Source: an uncultured Clostridia bacterium (GTDB taxonomy: Bacteria > Bacillota > Clostridia > Christensenellales > Borkfalkiaceae). From it: a stretch of 64,000 nt of DNA. Each line of letters begins with the position of its first letter. Position 1 is the first letter of the stretch. Positions 9,162 through 18,032 of this stretch are shown piece after piece. Made by a program: the position numbers and the translations under genes. Below the pieces are notes generated by a model. It searched no databases, was not told where the DNA came from, and saw only the letters and a list, made by a program, of their open reading frames with translations. Location: NCBI GenBank assembly GCA_947626105.1, contig CANQQY010000005.1:53028-117027 (forward strand), in the 5' to 3' direction.

Positions 9162-9608
9162 ATGAAGTTCGTGAGTGGCAAAGTGCCTCATCAGCTCGAC
9201 TCCAAATTCAGAACGCGTATTCCGGCGAGATACAGAAATGCATTTCCGGATAACGAATCCCTCCATTTCGTTCAGTACTCGACGGGCTGCATCGCGATCA
9301 TGTGCACCTCGGTCATGGAAAAGTATCTGCTCTCTTTCGGCAATATCGACCCTGCGGACGAGGATGCGATGCGTGCGAAGCGATATTTGTACAGCCGCGT
9401 GGAGGACGTTGTAGAAGATAACCAAAAGCGTTTTATGATCCCCAAGAGCATGCGCGATTACGCGGGTCTGAAAAAGAATCTCATGACGGTCGGTATGGGG
9501 GATTATATCGAGATCTGGGACGAAGATAATTATTGGCAGAGCGTCAAAGACCTGTCGGTTGCGGAAGCAAACCGCGTCGCCAAGGATTACAGGACGAAGA
9601 ACGCATGA
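9162..9608 (+). CDS. mraZ: Transcriptional regulator / division-cluster protein MraZ
   Basis: First gene of the dcw cluster. MraZ has two AbrB-like swapped-hairpin halves, and both are visible here: HQLDSKFRTRIPARYRNAF near the start and QKRFMIPKSMRDYAGL in the second half. The 148 aa length is normal. Known MraZ proteins form rings and repress their own operon through short repeats upstream, which are possibly present here. AAAGGGGGGATT precedes the ATG. Its stop overlaps the rsmH start (ATGA). Confidence 0.93.
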   Translation: MKFVSGKVPHQLDSKFRTRIPARYRNAFPDNESLHFVQYSTGCIAIMCTSVMEKYLLSFGNIDPADEDAMRAKRYLYSRVEDVVEDNQKRFMIPKSMRDYAGLKKNLMTVGMGDYIEIWDEDNYWQSVKDLSVAEANRVAKDYRTKNA

Positions 9609-10534
9609 CGGAGTATCATCGCCCGATCATGCTTGATGAGGTCGTCAGGGGATTGAACGTCAGAAGCGGGGGGCTTTACTTCGACGGCACCGTCGGCGGG
9701 GGAGGGCACTCCTTCGCGATCCTTTCGGCGGATCCCGCGGCGCATCTTATCGCAACGGACAAAGACGGGGACGCGATCGTACAAGCAAGGCAAAGGCTGG
9801 CTCCCTTTGACGGGAGATTCCGTCTCGAACGGTCGGACTTCAAAAACTTTTCGGAAGTACTGCTTCCCGAAGATCGTCTCGACGGATTCCTGTTAGACCT
9901 CGGCGTCTCCTCCCACCAGATCGACGACCCGACCCGCGGGTTTGCTTATAGGATGGGGGACGCGCCGCTCGATATGCGGATGGACAAGCGTTCCTCGCTT
10001 ACGGCAAGAGACGTCGTGAACGGCTACGGCGAGGAAGCGCTCCGGCGGATACTGAAAGAGTACGGCGAGGAACCCTTCGCAAACGTCATTGCAAAGGGGA
10101 TCCTCCGCGAAAGGGAGAAAAAACCGATCGAAACGTGCGGTGAGCTCCGCAGCATCGTAGAAAACGCCCTGCCCCCGAAATTCCGCGGCGCGGCGTGCGC
10201 ACGGCAGACCTTCCAGGCGATCCGTATCGAAGTCAACGGCGAACTCGACGGGTTGGAAGCATGCATCAGAGGACTCATCGAAAGACTCAAAGTAGGGGGA
10301 AGAGCCGTCGTTTTGACCTTCCATTCCCTCGAGGACAGGATCGTCAAAAATGTATTCAGGGATCTTTCGACCGCCTGTACCTGCCCGAAGAGCTTCCCGG
10401 TATGCGTTTGCGGGAGAGTCAAACGGCTTGAAATCCTGACGAAGAAGCCGATCACGGCTTCCGAAGAAGAACAAAAGGAGAACCCGCGCTCCAAGAGCGC
10501 AAAACTGCGGATCGCCGAAAAGATCGCAGAATGA
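9605..10534 (+). CDS. rsmH: 16S rRNA (cytosine-1402-N4)-methyltransferase
   Basis: SAM-dependent methyltransferase acting on 16S rRNA C1402 (also called MraW). The 309-residue protein begins MTEYHRPIMLDEV, has the SAM loop GTVGGGGHS at 28-36, and the LGVSSHQID and DMRMDK motifs. The ATG at 9605 is chosen because it matches the conserved N-terminus and overlaps the mraZ stop; an upstream in-frame codon at 9533 would add residues lying inside mraZ. Confidence 0.94.
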   Translation: MTEYHRPIMLDEVVRGLNVRSGGLYFDGTVGGGGHSFAILSADPAAHLIATDKDGDAIVQARQRLAPFDGRFRLERSDFKNFSEVLLPEDRLDGFLLDLGVSSHQIDDPTRGFAYRMGDAPLDMRMDKRSSLTARDVVNGYGEEALRRILKEYGEEPFANVIAKGILREREKKPIETCGELRSIVENALPPKFRGAACARQTFQAIRIEVNGELDGLEACIRGLIERLKVGGRAVVLTFHSLEDRIVKNVFRDLSTACTCPKSFPVCVCGRVKRLEILTKKPITASEEEQKENPRSKSAKLRIAEKIAE

Positions 10535-10574
10535 ACAGACATTTTGTCGAATAGAATAAAAAGAGGAGATAGTT

Positions 10575-11285
10575 ATGGCTCAGGCAATTTTAGATAGATT
10601 ATCGACCGAAAGCACGCCTACGGCGGAGAAGTCGCCCGAAGCGATCGCCCACGATAAACGCATGAAAGAGCTCTATAAGCGGTTCTTTTCCGCCGAAGCG
10701 AGCGATGAAGCCGTAGCGGAGGACTATGCGGCTACTTTTGCGGCGCGTCCCGCTGCGCCTGCCGAGCCCGCGGCACAGGCGATCCCTACCCCCGTACAGG
10801 AGCGCACGGAGCCCGTCCGTACCGAACCCCTCACCGAATATAAAGACCACCGTATCGGCAACCCCGAAGCGGCTGCCGTTGCGCCCGCCGCCGAACCCGA
10901 GGCGGAGGATGGGGCGAGCGACGAGGATCTGCTCCCGACAAGGCGCACGATGCAGACGCTGCAACGGGCTTACCGCGCGGAGGACATTCCCGAGATGCCC
11001 CACGAAGAGGAGCACGTCGGCTTTTTCGCCTCGCTTTCGGCAAGGACGAAAACGGTGCTCTACATCGTCGCGGCGGTGATCGTCGTGGCGATCGCGCTTG
11101 TGTGCATCAATACGGGGATCCTCAATTCCATGGACGCGAGGATCGCCGACCGCAACAGCGAACTCACCGATCTTTCCCAGCGCTATGGGGCGATCCGCGA
11201 AGAGCTCGACGGTTTCCATGACCCGAATTTTATCGACGAATATGCGCAGAGCAGCGGGATGATCCGCGGCGAGGCGCAACCGTAA
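10575..11285 (+). CDS. ftsL: FtsL-like septum formation protein
   Basis: Located where ftsL sits in dcw clusters, between rsmH and the class B PBP. The 236-residue protein has a long alanine/proline/glutamate-rich cytosolic part, one membrane helix at about 162-183 and a short extracytoplasmic heptad stretch (ARIADRNSELTDLSQRYGAI). That layout fits FtsL, although the cytosolic region is far longer than in classic FtsL (about 120 aa in total). FtsL joins FtsQ/DivIB and DivIC to activate septal peptidoglycan synthesis. The call rests on position and topology more than sequence. Confidence 0.7.
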   Translation: MAQAILDRLSTESTPTAEKSPEAIAHDKRMKELYKRFFSAEASDEAVAEDYAATFAARPAAPAEPAAQAIPTPVQERTEPVRTEPLTEYKDHRIGNPEAAAVAPAAEPEAEDGASDEDLLPTRRTMQTLQRAYRAEDIPEMPHEEEHVGFFASLSARTKTVLYIVAAVIVVAIALVCINTGILNSMDARIADRNSELTDLSQRYGAIREELDGFHDPNFIDEYAQSSGMIRGEAQP

Positions 11286-11347
11286 GGGAGGGGACTCTCA
11301 TCAAAGAGCAGTATTCCGTTACGCTTTTACGAAAGAGGTTATTTGCC

Positions 11348-13045
11348 ATGATTTTGGCGATAACCTTTCTTTTTTGTCTTTTTTTGGGCAGATTCTTCTA
11401 CATACAGGTCATCTGGAAGGATAAACTGCACAGCCTTGCCCTCGACCAGTGGACGAGAGAGATCCCCATCCATGCGGGGCGGGGAAAGATCTATGACGTC
11501 AACGGGGAACTTCTCGCGGGGAATACCGCCGCATATACCGTTTACGCGCGTGCGAACGCCGTTGAGGACGCGGAGTCGAGCTCCCGTACGCTTTCCGCCG
11601 CGCTCGGGCTCTCCTACGAAGAACTGCTCGGAAAACTTACGGATAAGAGTAAGTCGGAGATCGTGTTACTCAGAAAGACGGGAAAGGAGACGGTGGAAGC
11701 GCTCGCGGAGCAAAACGTCAAAGGCGTCTATTATTCCCGTGACGATATCCGCGTGTATCCTTACGGTTCGCTCGCTTGCCAACTGCTCGGATTTACTTCT
11801 TTCGACGGGTCGGGGACGACGGGCGTGGAAGGATATTATAACAGCTTTTTGGCGGGGAAAGACGGGGAGATCCTCTACGAGACCGATCTTGTCGGCGTAG
11901 ATCTCGAAGGCGCGTCCGCGGCATATCTTGCCGCCGAGGATGGGATGAGCCTCCGGCTCACCGTGGATTACCGTATCCAGTCGCTCGCCGAGGAAGTTAT
12001 GGGGAAAGTCCTTTTGTCGTCGCAGGCGAAGGCGGCGCGGGCGATCGTGCTGGATCCCACCGATTTTTCCGTGCTTGCCATGGTGAATCTTCCTTCTTAC
12101 GACCTCAACGATATTCCGAGAAAGGATATTTCCGCGCTCAATGCGCTCTCCCGCAACAGTTTGGTATCGGATATCTATGAGCCCGGTTCCACCTTCAAGA
12201 TCGTAACTGCCGCCTCGAACATCGAGGAGGGGCTCAGGGGGAATCCCACCGCGCTTCCCTTGAACCACGTGTATTCCTCTTCCCGCACCCGCTCGGTGGA
12301 CGGCACGACGATCCGCTGTTGGAGCGATCATAAAAACGGCAAACACTCCAATCAAACGCTTGCGGAGGCGCTCAACAACAGCTGCAACCCCTGTTTTGTG
12401 GATATCGCGCTCGCGCTGGGAAAGGAGACGTTTTATGAATATCTCGAAGCGTTCGGCTTCGGCAGGGCGACGGGGATCGACTTTTCGGGGGAATCCATCG
12501 GAATGCTCTTGCCGGAAAGCGTCGTGCGGGACTGCGACCTCGCGCGCATCGGGTTCGGGCAGACGATCGCGGTAACGCCCCTGCAACTCGCCTGCGCCGC
12601 CGCCGCGGCGGTCAACGGAGGGTATTGTTACGCGCCGCGTCTCGTTGCGGAGATCTTTTCGGAGGACGGGAGCGTCAGCCAAAAGACGGAGAAAAAACTT
12701 CTCCGCCGCACGGTGAGCGAGGAGGCGTCGCGCATTCTTTCAAGCATGCTCGAGGGGGTCGTCCGCGACGGAAGCGGCAAAAAGGCATACATCGAGGGAT
12801 ACCGCGTCGCGGGCAAGACGGGCACCGCGCAAAAATACGAAAACGGACGGATCGCGCAGGGGAAGTACGTCTCTTCCTTTGTCGGATATTTTCCCGCGGA
12901 TGCGCCAAAATATTTAACACTGGTCATCGTGGATGAACCGCAGGGTTCCTATTACGGCAGTACGGTCGCCGCGCCCTGTGCGGGGGAGATCTTTCGGGGG
13001 ATCATTGATATCATGGGTCTGCAACCATCGGAGGAAGTGACATGA
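11348..13045 (+). CDS. ftsI: Class B penicillin-binding protein (FtsI/SpoVD-type transpeptidase)
   Basis: Septal or spore-cortex transpeptidase. With the ATG at 11348 the protein has 565 aa, with the catalytic Ser in STFK (281-284), SCN (345-347) and KTG (490-492). The N-terminal dimerisation domain opens with RGKIYDVNGELLAGNTAAY. No PASTA domain is seen at the C-terminus. The start is doubtful: this ATG puts the membrane anchor at residue 1 with no positive charges before it. The frame remains open upstream through a basic LLRKR segment to an AUC preceded by AAGGGAGGGG at 11284-11293. The stop overlaps murE. Confidence 0.9.
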   Translation: MILAITFLFCLFLGRFFYIQVIWKDKLHSLALDQWTREIPIHAGRGKIYDVNGELLAGNTAAYTVYARANAVEDAESSSRTLSAALGLSYEELLGKLTDKSKSEIVLLRKTGKETVEALAEQNVKGVYYSRDDIRVYPYGSLACQLLGFTSFDGSGTTGVEGYYNSFLAGKDGEILYETDLVGVDLEGASAAYLAAEDGMSLRLTVDYRIQSLAEEVMGKVLLSSQAKAARAIVLDPTDFSVLAMVNLPSYDLNDIPRKDISALNALSRNSLVSDIYEPGSTFKIVTAASNIEEGLRGNPTALPLNHVYSSSRTRSVDGTTIRCWSDHKNGKHSNQTLAEALNNSCNPCFVDIALALGKETFYEYLEAFGFGRATGIDFSGESIGMLLPESVVRDCDLARIGFGQTIAVTPLQLACAAAAAVNGGYCYAPRLVAEIFSEDGSVSQKTEKKLLRRTVSEEASRILSSMLEGVVRDGSGKKAYIEGYRVAGKTGTAQKYENGRIAQGKYVSSFVGYFPADAPKYLTLVIVDEPQGSYYGSTVAAPCAGEIFRGIIDIMGLQPSEEVT

Positions 13046-14475
13046 AACTATCCTATCTTGCCGCGGAAGCAAAGGGCACACTCATCGGAAGGGACGCGGA
13101 GATCTCATCGCTCTGTACGGACAGCCGCGTTGCGGGAAAGGGAGACCTCTTTTTTTGCATGCGCGGGACGCAGGAGGACTCTCACATTTACGCGAAGGAA
13201 GCGGAGCGCAGAGGGGCGTGCGCGCTTGTAGCGGAGCACGAACTCGAAACAAGGCTGCCTTGTATCCTCGTCCGCGAGGGAAGAGAGGCTCTCTCGCAGA
13301 TCTCGGCTGCATTTTACGGCCACCCCGAACGCGGCATGAAGCTCGTCGGCGTGACGGGAACGAACGGAAAGACGACGATCACCCACATGCTCCATTCGAT
13401 CCTGAAAGCCGCGGGAAAAAAATCGGGGCTCATCGGAACGCTCGGCGCGTCATATTGCGGCGTCAATATCGCGCCCGCGCTCACGACGCCCGATCCCGTC
13501 ACGCTCTTTTCTCTGCTCGCCGATATGAAAAAAGCGGGCGTGGAGACAGTCGCGATGGAGGTCTCCGCCCATGCCCTTGCCTTGAAAAAGGAACTTCCCA
13601 TCCTGTACGACATTGCGGTCTTTACCAATCTCACGCAGGATCATCTCGATTTTTTTGCGGACATGCATGCTTACGGAGAGGCGAAAAAATCGCTGTTTTC
13701 GCGCTGCCGTCTGGCACTCCTCAACAGCGACGACCCGTTTTCCGCCGAGATCGCAAAAACGTGCAAGCGGTTTAAGACGTACGGCATCGAAGAGCCGTCC
13801 GACTGTTTTGCCCTGATCGAAGGGGAGACGCTCTTGGGGAGCCAATCGCTCTTCAATCTCGAGGACGATCTCTGCGAGGCGGAGCTCTTCATGCCGGGCA
13901 GATACAACGTCTCCAACGCGCTCGCCGCCGCCGCTTGCGCGAAGTTCCTCGGCGTCGGTATGGAAAAGATCGCAGAGGGGCTTGCGGGGGTGCATGTGGA
14001 AGGAAGGCTCGAGCGGGTGGGCGCATATCGGGGTGCGGAGATCTTTGTGGACTTTGCGCACACGCCCGACGGGCTGGAAAAATCGCTTGTGACGCTCAGG
14101 GAGCACACCGAAGGGAAACTGATCGTCGTGTTCGGCTGCGGCGGAAACCGCGACAGGGCAAAGCGTCCCTTGATGGGGGAAACGGTCGCAAAATTATGCG
14201 ATTTTGCCGTCATTACTTCCGATAATCCGCGCTACGAAGATCCGTGCGCGATCATCGCCGAGATCGAGGAGGGATACAGGAAGGTGAGCCGCGAATATGT
14301 CGCCGTCGAAGAGCGGGAAAAAGCCATCGCCTACGCCGTCGGGAAACTGAAAAAGGGGGACGTCCTGCTCGTTGCGGGAAAGGGCGGCGAGACGGAACAG
14401 GAGATCATGGGGATCAGGTACGCCTATACGGATAAAGCCGCGATCAAGGCGCTGACGGGAGATAAAAATGCGTGA
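13042..14475 (+). CDS. murE: UDP-MurNAc-tripeptide synthetase (meso-DAP type)
   Basis: Adds the third amino acid to the UDP-MurNAc dipeptide. The 477 aa enzyme has the Mur ligase P-loop GTNGKTT at 106-112 and the substrate motif DNPR starting at residue 394. In characterised MurE enzymes DNPR marks meso-diaminopimelate specificity, so the wall is predicted to be DAP-type. The start overlaps the ftsI stop, and the stop lies inside the first codons of mraY. Confidence 0.94.
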   Translation: MKLSYLAAEAKGTLIGRDAEISSLCTDSRVAGKGDLFFCMRGTQEDSHIYAKEAERRGACALVAEHELETRLPCILVREGREALSQISAAFYGHPERGMKLVGVTGTNGKTTITHMLHSILKAAGKKSGLIGTLGASYCGVNIAPALTTPDPVTLFSLLADMKKAGVETVAMEVSAHALALKKELPILYDIAVFTNLTQDHLDFFADMHAYGEAKKSLFSRCRLALLNSDDPFSAEIAKTCKRFKTYGIEEPSDCFALIEGETLLGSQSLFNLEDDLCEAELFMPGRYNVSNALAAAACAKFLGVGMEKIAEGLAGVHVEGRLERVGAYRGAEIFVDFAHTPDGLEKSLVTLREHTEGKLIVVFGCGGNRDRAKRPLMGETVAKLCDFAVITSDNPRYEDPCAIIAEIEEGYRKVSREYVAVEEREKAIAYAVGKLKKGDVLLVAGKGGETEQEIMGIRYAYTDKAAIKALTGDKNA

Positions 14476-15415
14476 TATCCCCATTCTTCTCCTATGTTCT
14501 TTTGCGCTCTCTCTTTTGCTCTGCGCCGCCGAGATCCCTCTTCTCAAAAAGCTGAAAGCCGGGCAGAATATTTTACAGTACGTCAAAGAGCACAAGGATA
14601 AGAGCGGGACGCCTACGATGGGGGGTCTCGGCTTTATTCTTGCCGCCGCCGTGGTCGCGCTCGCGTTCTGCGGCGTTTCGGACAGGCCCTTTGCCGTCTG
14701 CATTGCCGTGGGCGTCGGGTATCTTTTGGTCGGATTTCTCGACGACCTTCTCAAAAAGAAGCGCGGAAAAAATTTGGGATTGAGACCTTACCAAAAGCTC
14801 TTTTTCCAGTTTGCCGTCGCGGTGATCGCAGGCGTCTACGCAGTCTTAGGCGGCATGACGCTCCTATACATTCCCTATACGAAGATCGTCGTCGATATCG
14901 GCTGGTGGATGCTGCCGCTCGGCGTGTTTGTGTTTCTCGCAACGGTCAACAGCGTGAATCTCGCGGACGGGCTGGACGGGCTTGCGGGGTCGTCCTGCGC
15001 CTTTTTCTTTTTGATCTTGGGGATCCTTCTGCGCCTCGAAGGGACGGGGGATATGTCCTCGCTGTGTTTCTGCCTTACGGGCGCGCTTGCGGCGTATCTC
15101 GTATTCAATACCTCCCGCGCAAGCGTGTTTATGGGGGACACGGGCTCCCTTTCGCTCGGCGGGTTTGCGGCAAGCGTTGCGCTTTTTTCGGGGAACGCGC
15201 TTGCGATCCCCATTCTCGGCGCCGTATTCGTCTTGTCTAGCATATCCGTCATCATTCAGGTCATACACTATAAGCGGACAGGCAGAAGGGTCTTTCTGAT
15301 GGCGCCCATTCACCACCATTTTCAGGAAAAGGGCTTTTCCGAGGCGAAAATTTCGTACGGATATGCAATTTCCACGGCGGCGCTGGGACTTACGCTTCTT
15401 CTTCCCTTCGCCTGA
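14468..15415 (+). CDS. mraY: Phospho-N-acetylmuramoyl-pentapeptide transferase
   Basis: Integral membrane enzyme that makes lipid I from UDP-MurNAc-pentapeptide and undecaprenyl phosphate. The 315-residue protein has about ten membrane helices, and conserved cytosolic motifs SGTPTMGGLGF, GFLDDLLK, NSVNLADGLDGLA, FMGDTGSL and the C-terminal MAPIHHHFQEKGF. The MraY-type HHHFE/Q motif is intact. The ATG overlaps murE by eight bases. The next gene, murD, starts 43 bases after the stop. Confidence 0.95.
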   Translation: MRDIPILLLCSFALSLLLCAAEIPLLKKLKAGQNILQYVKEHKDKSGTPTMGGLGFILAAAVVALAFCGVSDRPFAVCIAVGVGYLLVGFLDDLLKKKRGKNLGLRPYQKLFFQFAVAVIAGVYAVLGGMTLLYIPYTKIVVDIGWWMLPLGVFVFLATVNSVNLADGLDGLAGSSCAFFFLILGILLRLEGTGDMSSLCFCLTGALAAYLVFNTSRASVFMGDTGSLSLGGFAASVALFSGNALAIPILGAVFVLSSISVIIQVIHYKRTGRRVFLMAPIHHHFQEKGFSEAKISYGYAISTAALGLTLLLPFA

Positions 15416-15458
15416 CTCCTGCGCGGGAGAAGCCGCGGGGAGATAAGGAGAATTCCGG

Positions 15459-16859
15459 ATGCTTTATACCCAGCAATCCTTTCTTGTCGCGGGACTGTCC
15501 CGTTCCGGAGTCGCGGCGGGCGAATATCTCGTCTCGCGCGGCGCAAAAGTCAGCGTATACGACGACGTCGAGGACGAGAACGTCCGCGCGGCGGCCGACC
15601 GCCTTTCCAAGATCGGCTGTACGCCCGTAAAAAAAGAGGGGCTCGAAGAAGCGATCGCAAGGTGCGATATCCTCGTGCTCTCGCCGGGGATCCCCGTCGA
15701 CCATCCTCTCCCCGTAGCCTTCAAGCGGGCGGGGAAGCGCATCATCGGGGAAGCGGAACTCGGCGCGATGAATCTGCGCTGCCCGAGCGTCGCCGTGACG
15801 GGTACGAACGGAAAAACGACGACGGTCGCCATGCTCGAAGGGATCTTCCGCACGGCGGGGAAAAAGGCGCTCGCCTGTGGCAATGTGGGCCGTCCGCTCA
15901 CTTCCTGCCTGCATGAACTCGGCGAGGACGGGCTCGCCGTGCTCGAAATTTCCTCTTTCCAGCTTGAGACGCTCTATTCGCTGCGCCCGCACGTTGCGGT
16001 CGTGCTCAATGTGACGGAAGATCATCTCAACCGCCACTATAACATGGAGAATTACATCTATCTGAAATCCCGTCTCCTCAAAAATTCCGCGGAGAGCGAA
16101 TATGCGGTCCTGAATTACGACGATCCGATCGTGCGCGGATTTGCGGAAAAGACGAAGGCGAAGATCGTTTGGTTCTCCCTCCGCGAGCGCGTGGAAGGGG
16201 CGTATTTGCAGGATGATTGCTTCTGTTGGTACGGAGAAAGGCTTTTCCCCGCGGGCGATCTTCCTCTCGAAGGGGAACATAACCGTGCGAACGCGCTCGC
16301 CGCGATCGCGGCAGCCAAGCTCATGGGGACGGACAATGCCTCCATCAGAACGGCGCTCAAAAATTTCCGCGGCGTCAAACACCGCCTTGAAAAGGTCGGC
16401 GAGCTCAACGGGATCACCTTTATCGACGATTCCAAGGCGACAAACGTGGATTCGGCGATCAAGGCGGTCGGGAGCGTGAAGGGGGAGAGCGTGCTTCTCC
16501 TCGGCGGAAAAGATAAGGGCTATTCTTACGAACCGCTCTTCGACGCGATCAAGGATTCGGGCGTCGTGCATGCCGTGATCTACGGAGAAAACGCCTTCCG
16601 CATTCTCAATGCGGCGCTCAAAAAGGGCTTTTCCGCCGTCACGCTCTGCCGTCCCTTCGACCTTGCGGTCCGCGTCGCCTATCTGACGGCGGTAAAGGGG
16701 CAAAACGTTCTGCTTTCGCCCGCTTCCGCAAGTTTCGACGCCTTTACAAGTTATGAGGAGCGCGGAAAGCGGTTTTGCGAAATGCTCGAACTCTTAAAGA
16801 GCGAAGCGGGAAACGCGCTCTCCGTTCCGAAGGAGGCGACGGTTGAAGAGGACGAATGA
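15459..16859 (+). CDS. murD: UDP-N-acetylmuramoylalanine-D-glutamate ligase
   Basis: Adds D-glutamate to UDP-MurNAc-L-Ala. The 466 aa protein has an N-terminal Rossmann-like domain (VAGLSRSGVAAGEYL), the P-loop GTNGKTT at about 114-120, and the ligase C-domain with KATNVDSAIKA. AAGGAG precedes the ATG. Downstream, ftsW starts inside the last codons of murD. Confidence 0.94.
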   Translation: MLYTQQSFLVAGLSRSGVAAGEYLVSRGAKVSVYDDVEDENVRAAADRLSKIGCTPVKKEGLEEAIARCDILVLSPGIPVDHPLPVAFKRAGKRIIGEAELGAMNLRCPSVAVTGTNGKTTTVAMLEGIFRTAGKKALACGNVGRPLTSCLHELGEDGLAVLEISSFQLETLYSLRPHVAVVLNVTEDHLNRHYNMENYIYLKSRLLKNSAESEYAVLNYDDPIVRGFAEKTKAKIVWFSLRERVEGAYLQDDCFCWYGERLFPAGDLPLEGEHNRANALAAIAAAKLMGTDNASIRTALKNFRGVKHRLEKVGELNGITFIDDSKATNVDSAIKAVGSVKGESVLLLGGKDKGYSYEPLFDAIKDSGVVHAVIYGENAFRILNAALKKGFSAVTLCRPFDLAVRVAYLTAVKGQNVLLSPASASFDAFTSYEERGKRFCEMLELLKSEAGNALSVPKEATVEEDE

Positions 16860-17973
16860 CGGAGCGGGGAAGGGGGATCTTCTCTTCCTCGGCGCGGTGA
16901 TCCTGCTCGCCGCGCTCGGGCTCGTGTTCGTCTATTCCGCAAGCTGTTATAATGCGGAGGTCATGTACGGAGACCGCTTTTTCTTCTTCAAGAAACAGCT
17001 TGTCGGTTTTCTCTTCGGGCTTGCGGCGCTCGTCGGGATCTCCTTTGTTCCCTACGAAAAATTCAGAAGGGCGGGGCTTCCCGCCCTCATCCTTTCCCTG
17101 ATCCTCCTCGCCCTCGTCTTTGTGCCGGGACTCGGGAAGAGCAACTACGGCGCGACACGCTGGATCGGCTTCGGATCCTTCACCATCCAGCCGTCCGAGA
17201 TCGCAAAATACGGCTTTATCCTCTTTACGGCGGGTTATTTTGCGAAAGATCCGGCGCGCATGCGTTCCTTCAAGGGCATTTTGCCCGTGCTTGCGGCGGG
17301 GATCGCGATCTGTATCCTCATCATGCTCGAGCCGAACATGTCGGTCACGATGTGCGTGGGGGCGATCATGATCGGCATGATCTTTTTGAGCGGAGCCTCG
17401 TGGAAGAGCCTCATGTGTATCTGTATTCCCGTGCTTTTGGCGGTGCCCGCGCTCATCATTGCCGAGCCGTACAGGCTCAAACGGCTTTCCGCCTATCTCG
17501 ACCCGTGGGCGTCGCCGCGGGGGGAGGGGTACCAGCTCATCCAATCCCTCTATGCGCTCGGCAACGGGGAATTTTTCGGCGTGGGGCTGTTCAAATCACG
17601 GCAGAAATTCCGCTTTCTTCCCTTTGCGGAGAGCGATTTCATTCTCGCCGTCATCGCGGAAGAGGTGGGTTTTGTGGGCGTTCTCGCGCTCTTTGTTCTC
17701 ATCGGGTTTGTCGTCTGGCGGGGATTCAGGATCGCAAGGAATTGCGACAGCTTCTACGGTTACATGCTCGTCTCTGGGATCACGCTCGCCTTTGCCGTAC
17801 AGTCTGCGCTCAACGCGCTCGTGGTCAGCGGTACGATCCCTCCCACGGGGCTTCCGCTCCCGCTCATCTCGGCGGGGAATACTTCGCTCATCGTCACAAT
17901 GGCGGGGATGGGGATCGTCTACGGCGTGTCAAGGCACAACGAGGGGCGAAAAATTCATAAGATGTACAAGTAA
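16843..17973 (+). CDS. ftsW: FtsW/SpoVE-type SEDS peptidoglycan polymerase
   Basis: SEDS-family lipid II polymerase partner of the class B PBP. The 376-residue protein has ten likely membrane helices, the SEDS signature loop (DPWASPRGEGYQLIQSL), and the C-terminal motif PPTGLPLPLISAGNTSLI. The start is a TTG at 16843: AAGGAGG lies seven bases upstream and the frame gives a short basic N-terminus before the first helix. It overlaps murD by 17 bases. FtsW versus SpoVE cannot be told apart; position in the dcw cluster favours division. Confidence 0.93.
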   Translation: MKRTNDGAGKGDLLFLGAVILLAALGLVFVYSASCYNAEVMYGDRFFFFKKQLVGFLFGLAALVGISFVPYEKFRRAGLPALILSLILLALVFVPGLGKSNYGATRWIGFGSFTIQPSEIAKYGFILFTAGYFAKDPARMRSFKGILPVLAAGIAICILIMLEPNMSVTMCVGAIMIGMIFLSGASWKSLMCICIPVLLAVPALIIAEPYRLKRLSAYLDPWASPRGEGYQLIQSLYALGNGEFFGVGLFKSRQKFRFLPFAESDFILAVIAEEVGFVGVLALFVLIGFVVWRGFRIARNCDSFYGYMLVSGITLAFAVQSALNALVVSGTIPPTGLPLPLISAGNTSLIVTMAGMGIVYGVSRHNEGRKIHKMYK

Positions 17974-18009
17974 ATGCGGCGCCCGCAAGACGGGTTTTTC
18001 CGCATTTTT
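17972..18009 (+). terminator. Possible weak terminator between ftsW and murA
   Basis: AAATGCGG (17972-17979) pairs with CCGCATTT ending in a short T-run (18000-18009), with a smaller inner hairpin (CCCGC/GCGGG-like). It may be partial, since the cell-wall genes continue in the same direction. Confidence 0.4.
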
Positions 18010-18032
18010 CAGAAAAACATGAGGAGATAACC

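Noticed and set aside
9533..9604. A longer rsmH starting at 9533.
   Set aside because: The added residues lie inside mraZ and the conserved MTEYHRPIML start is at 9605 with an ATGA overlap.
15390..16703. A 437-codon minus-strand frame across murD.
   Set aside because: Antisense shadow of murD, rich in Arg/His, without a ribosome site or known domain.
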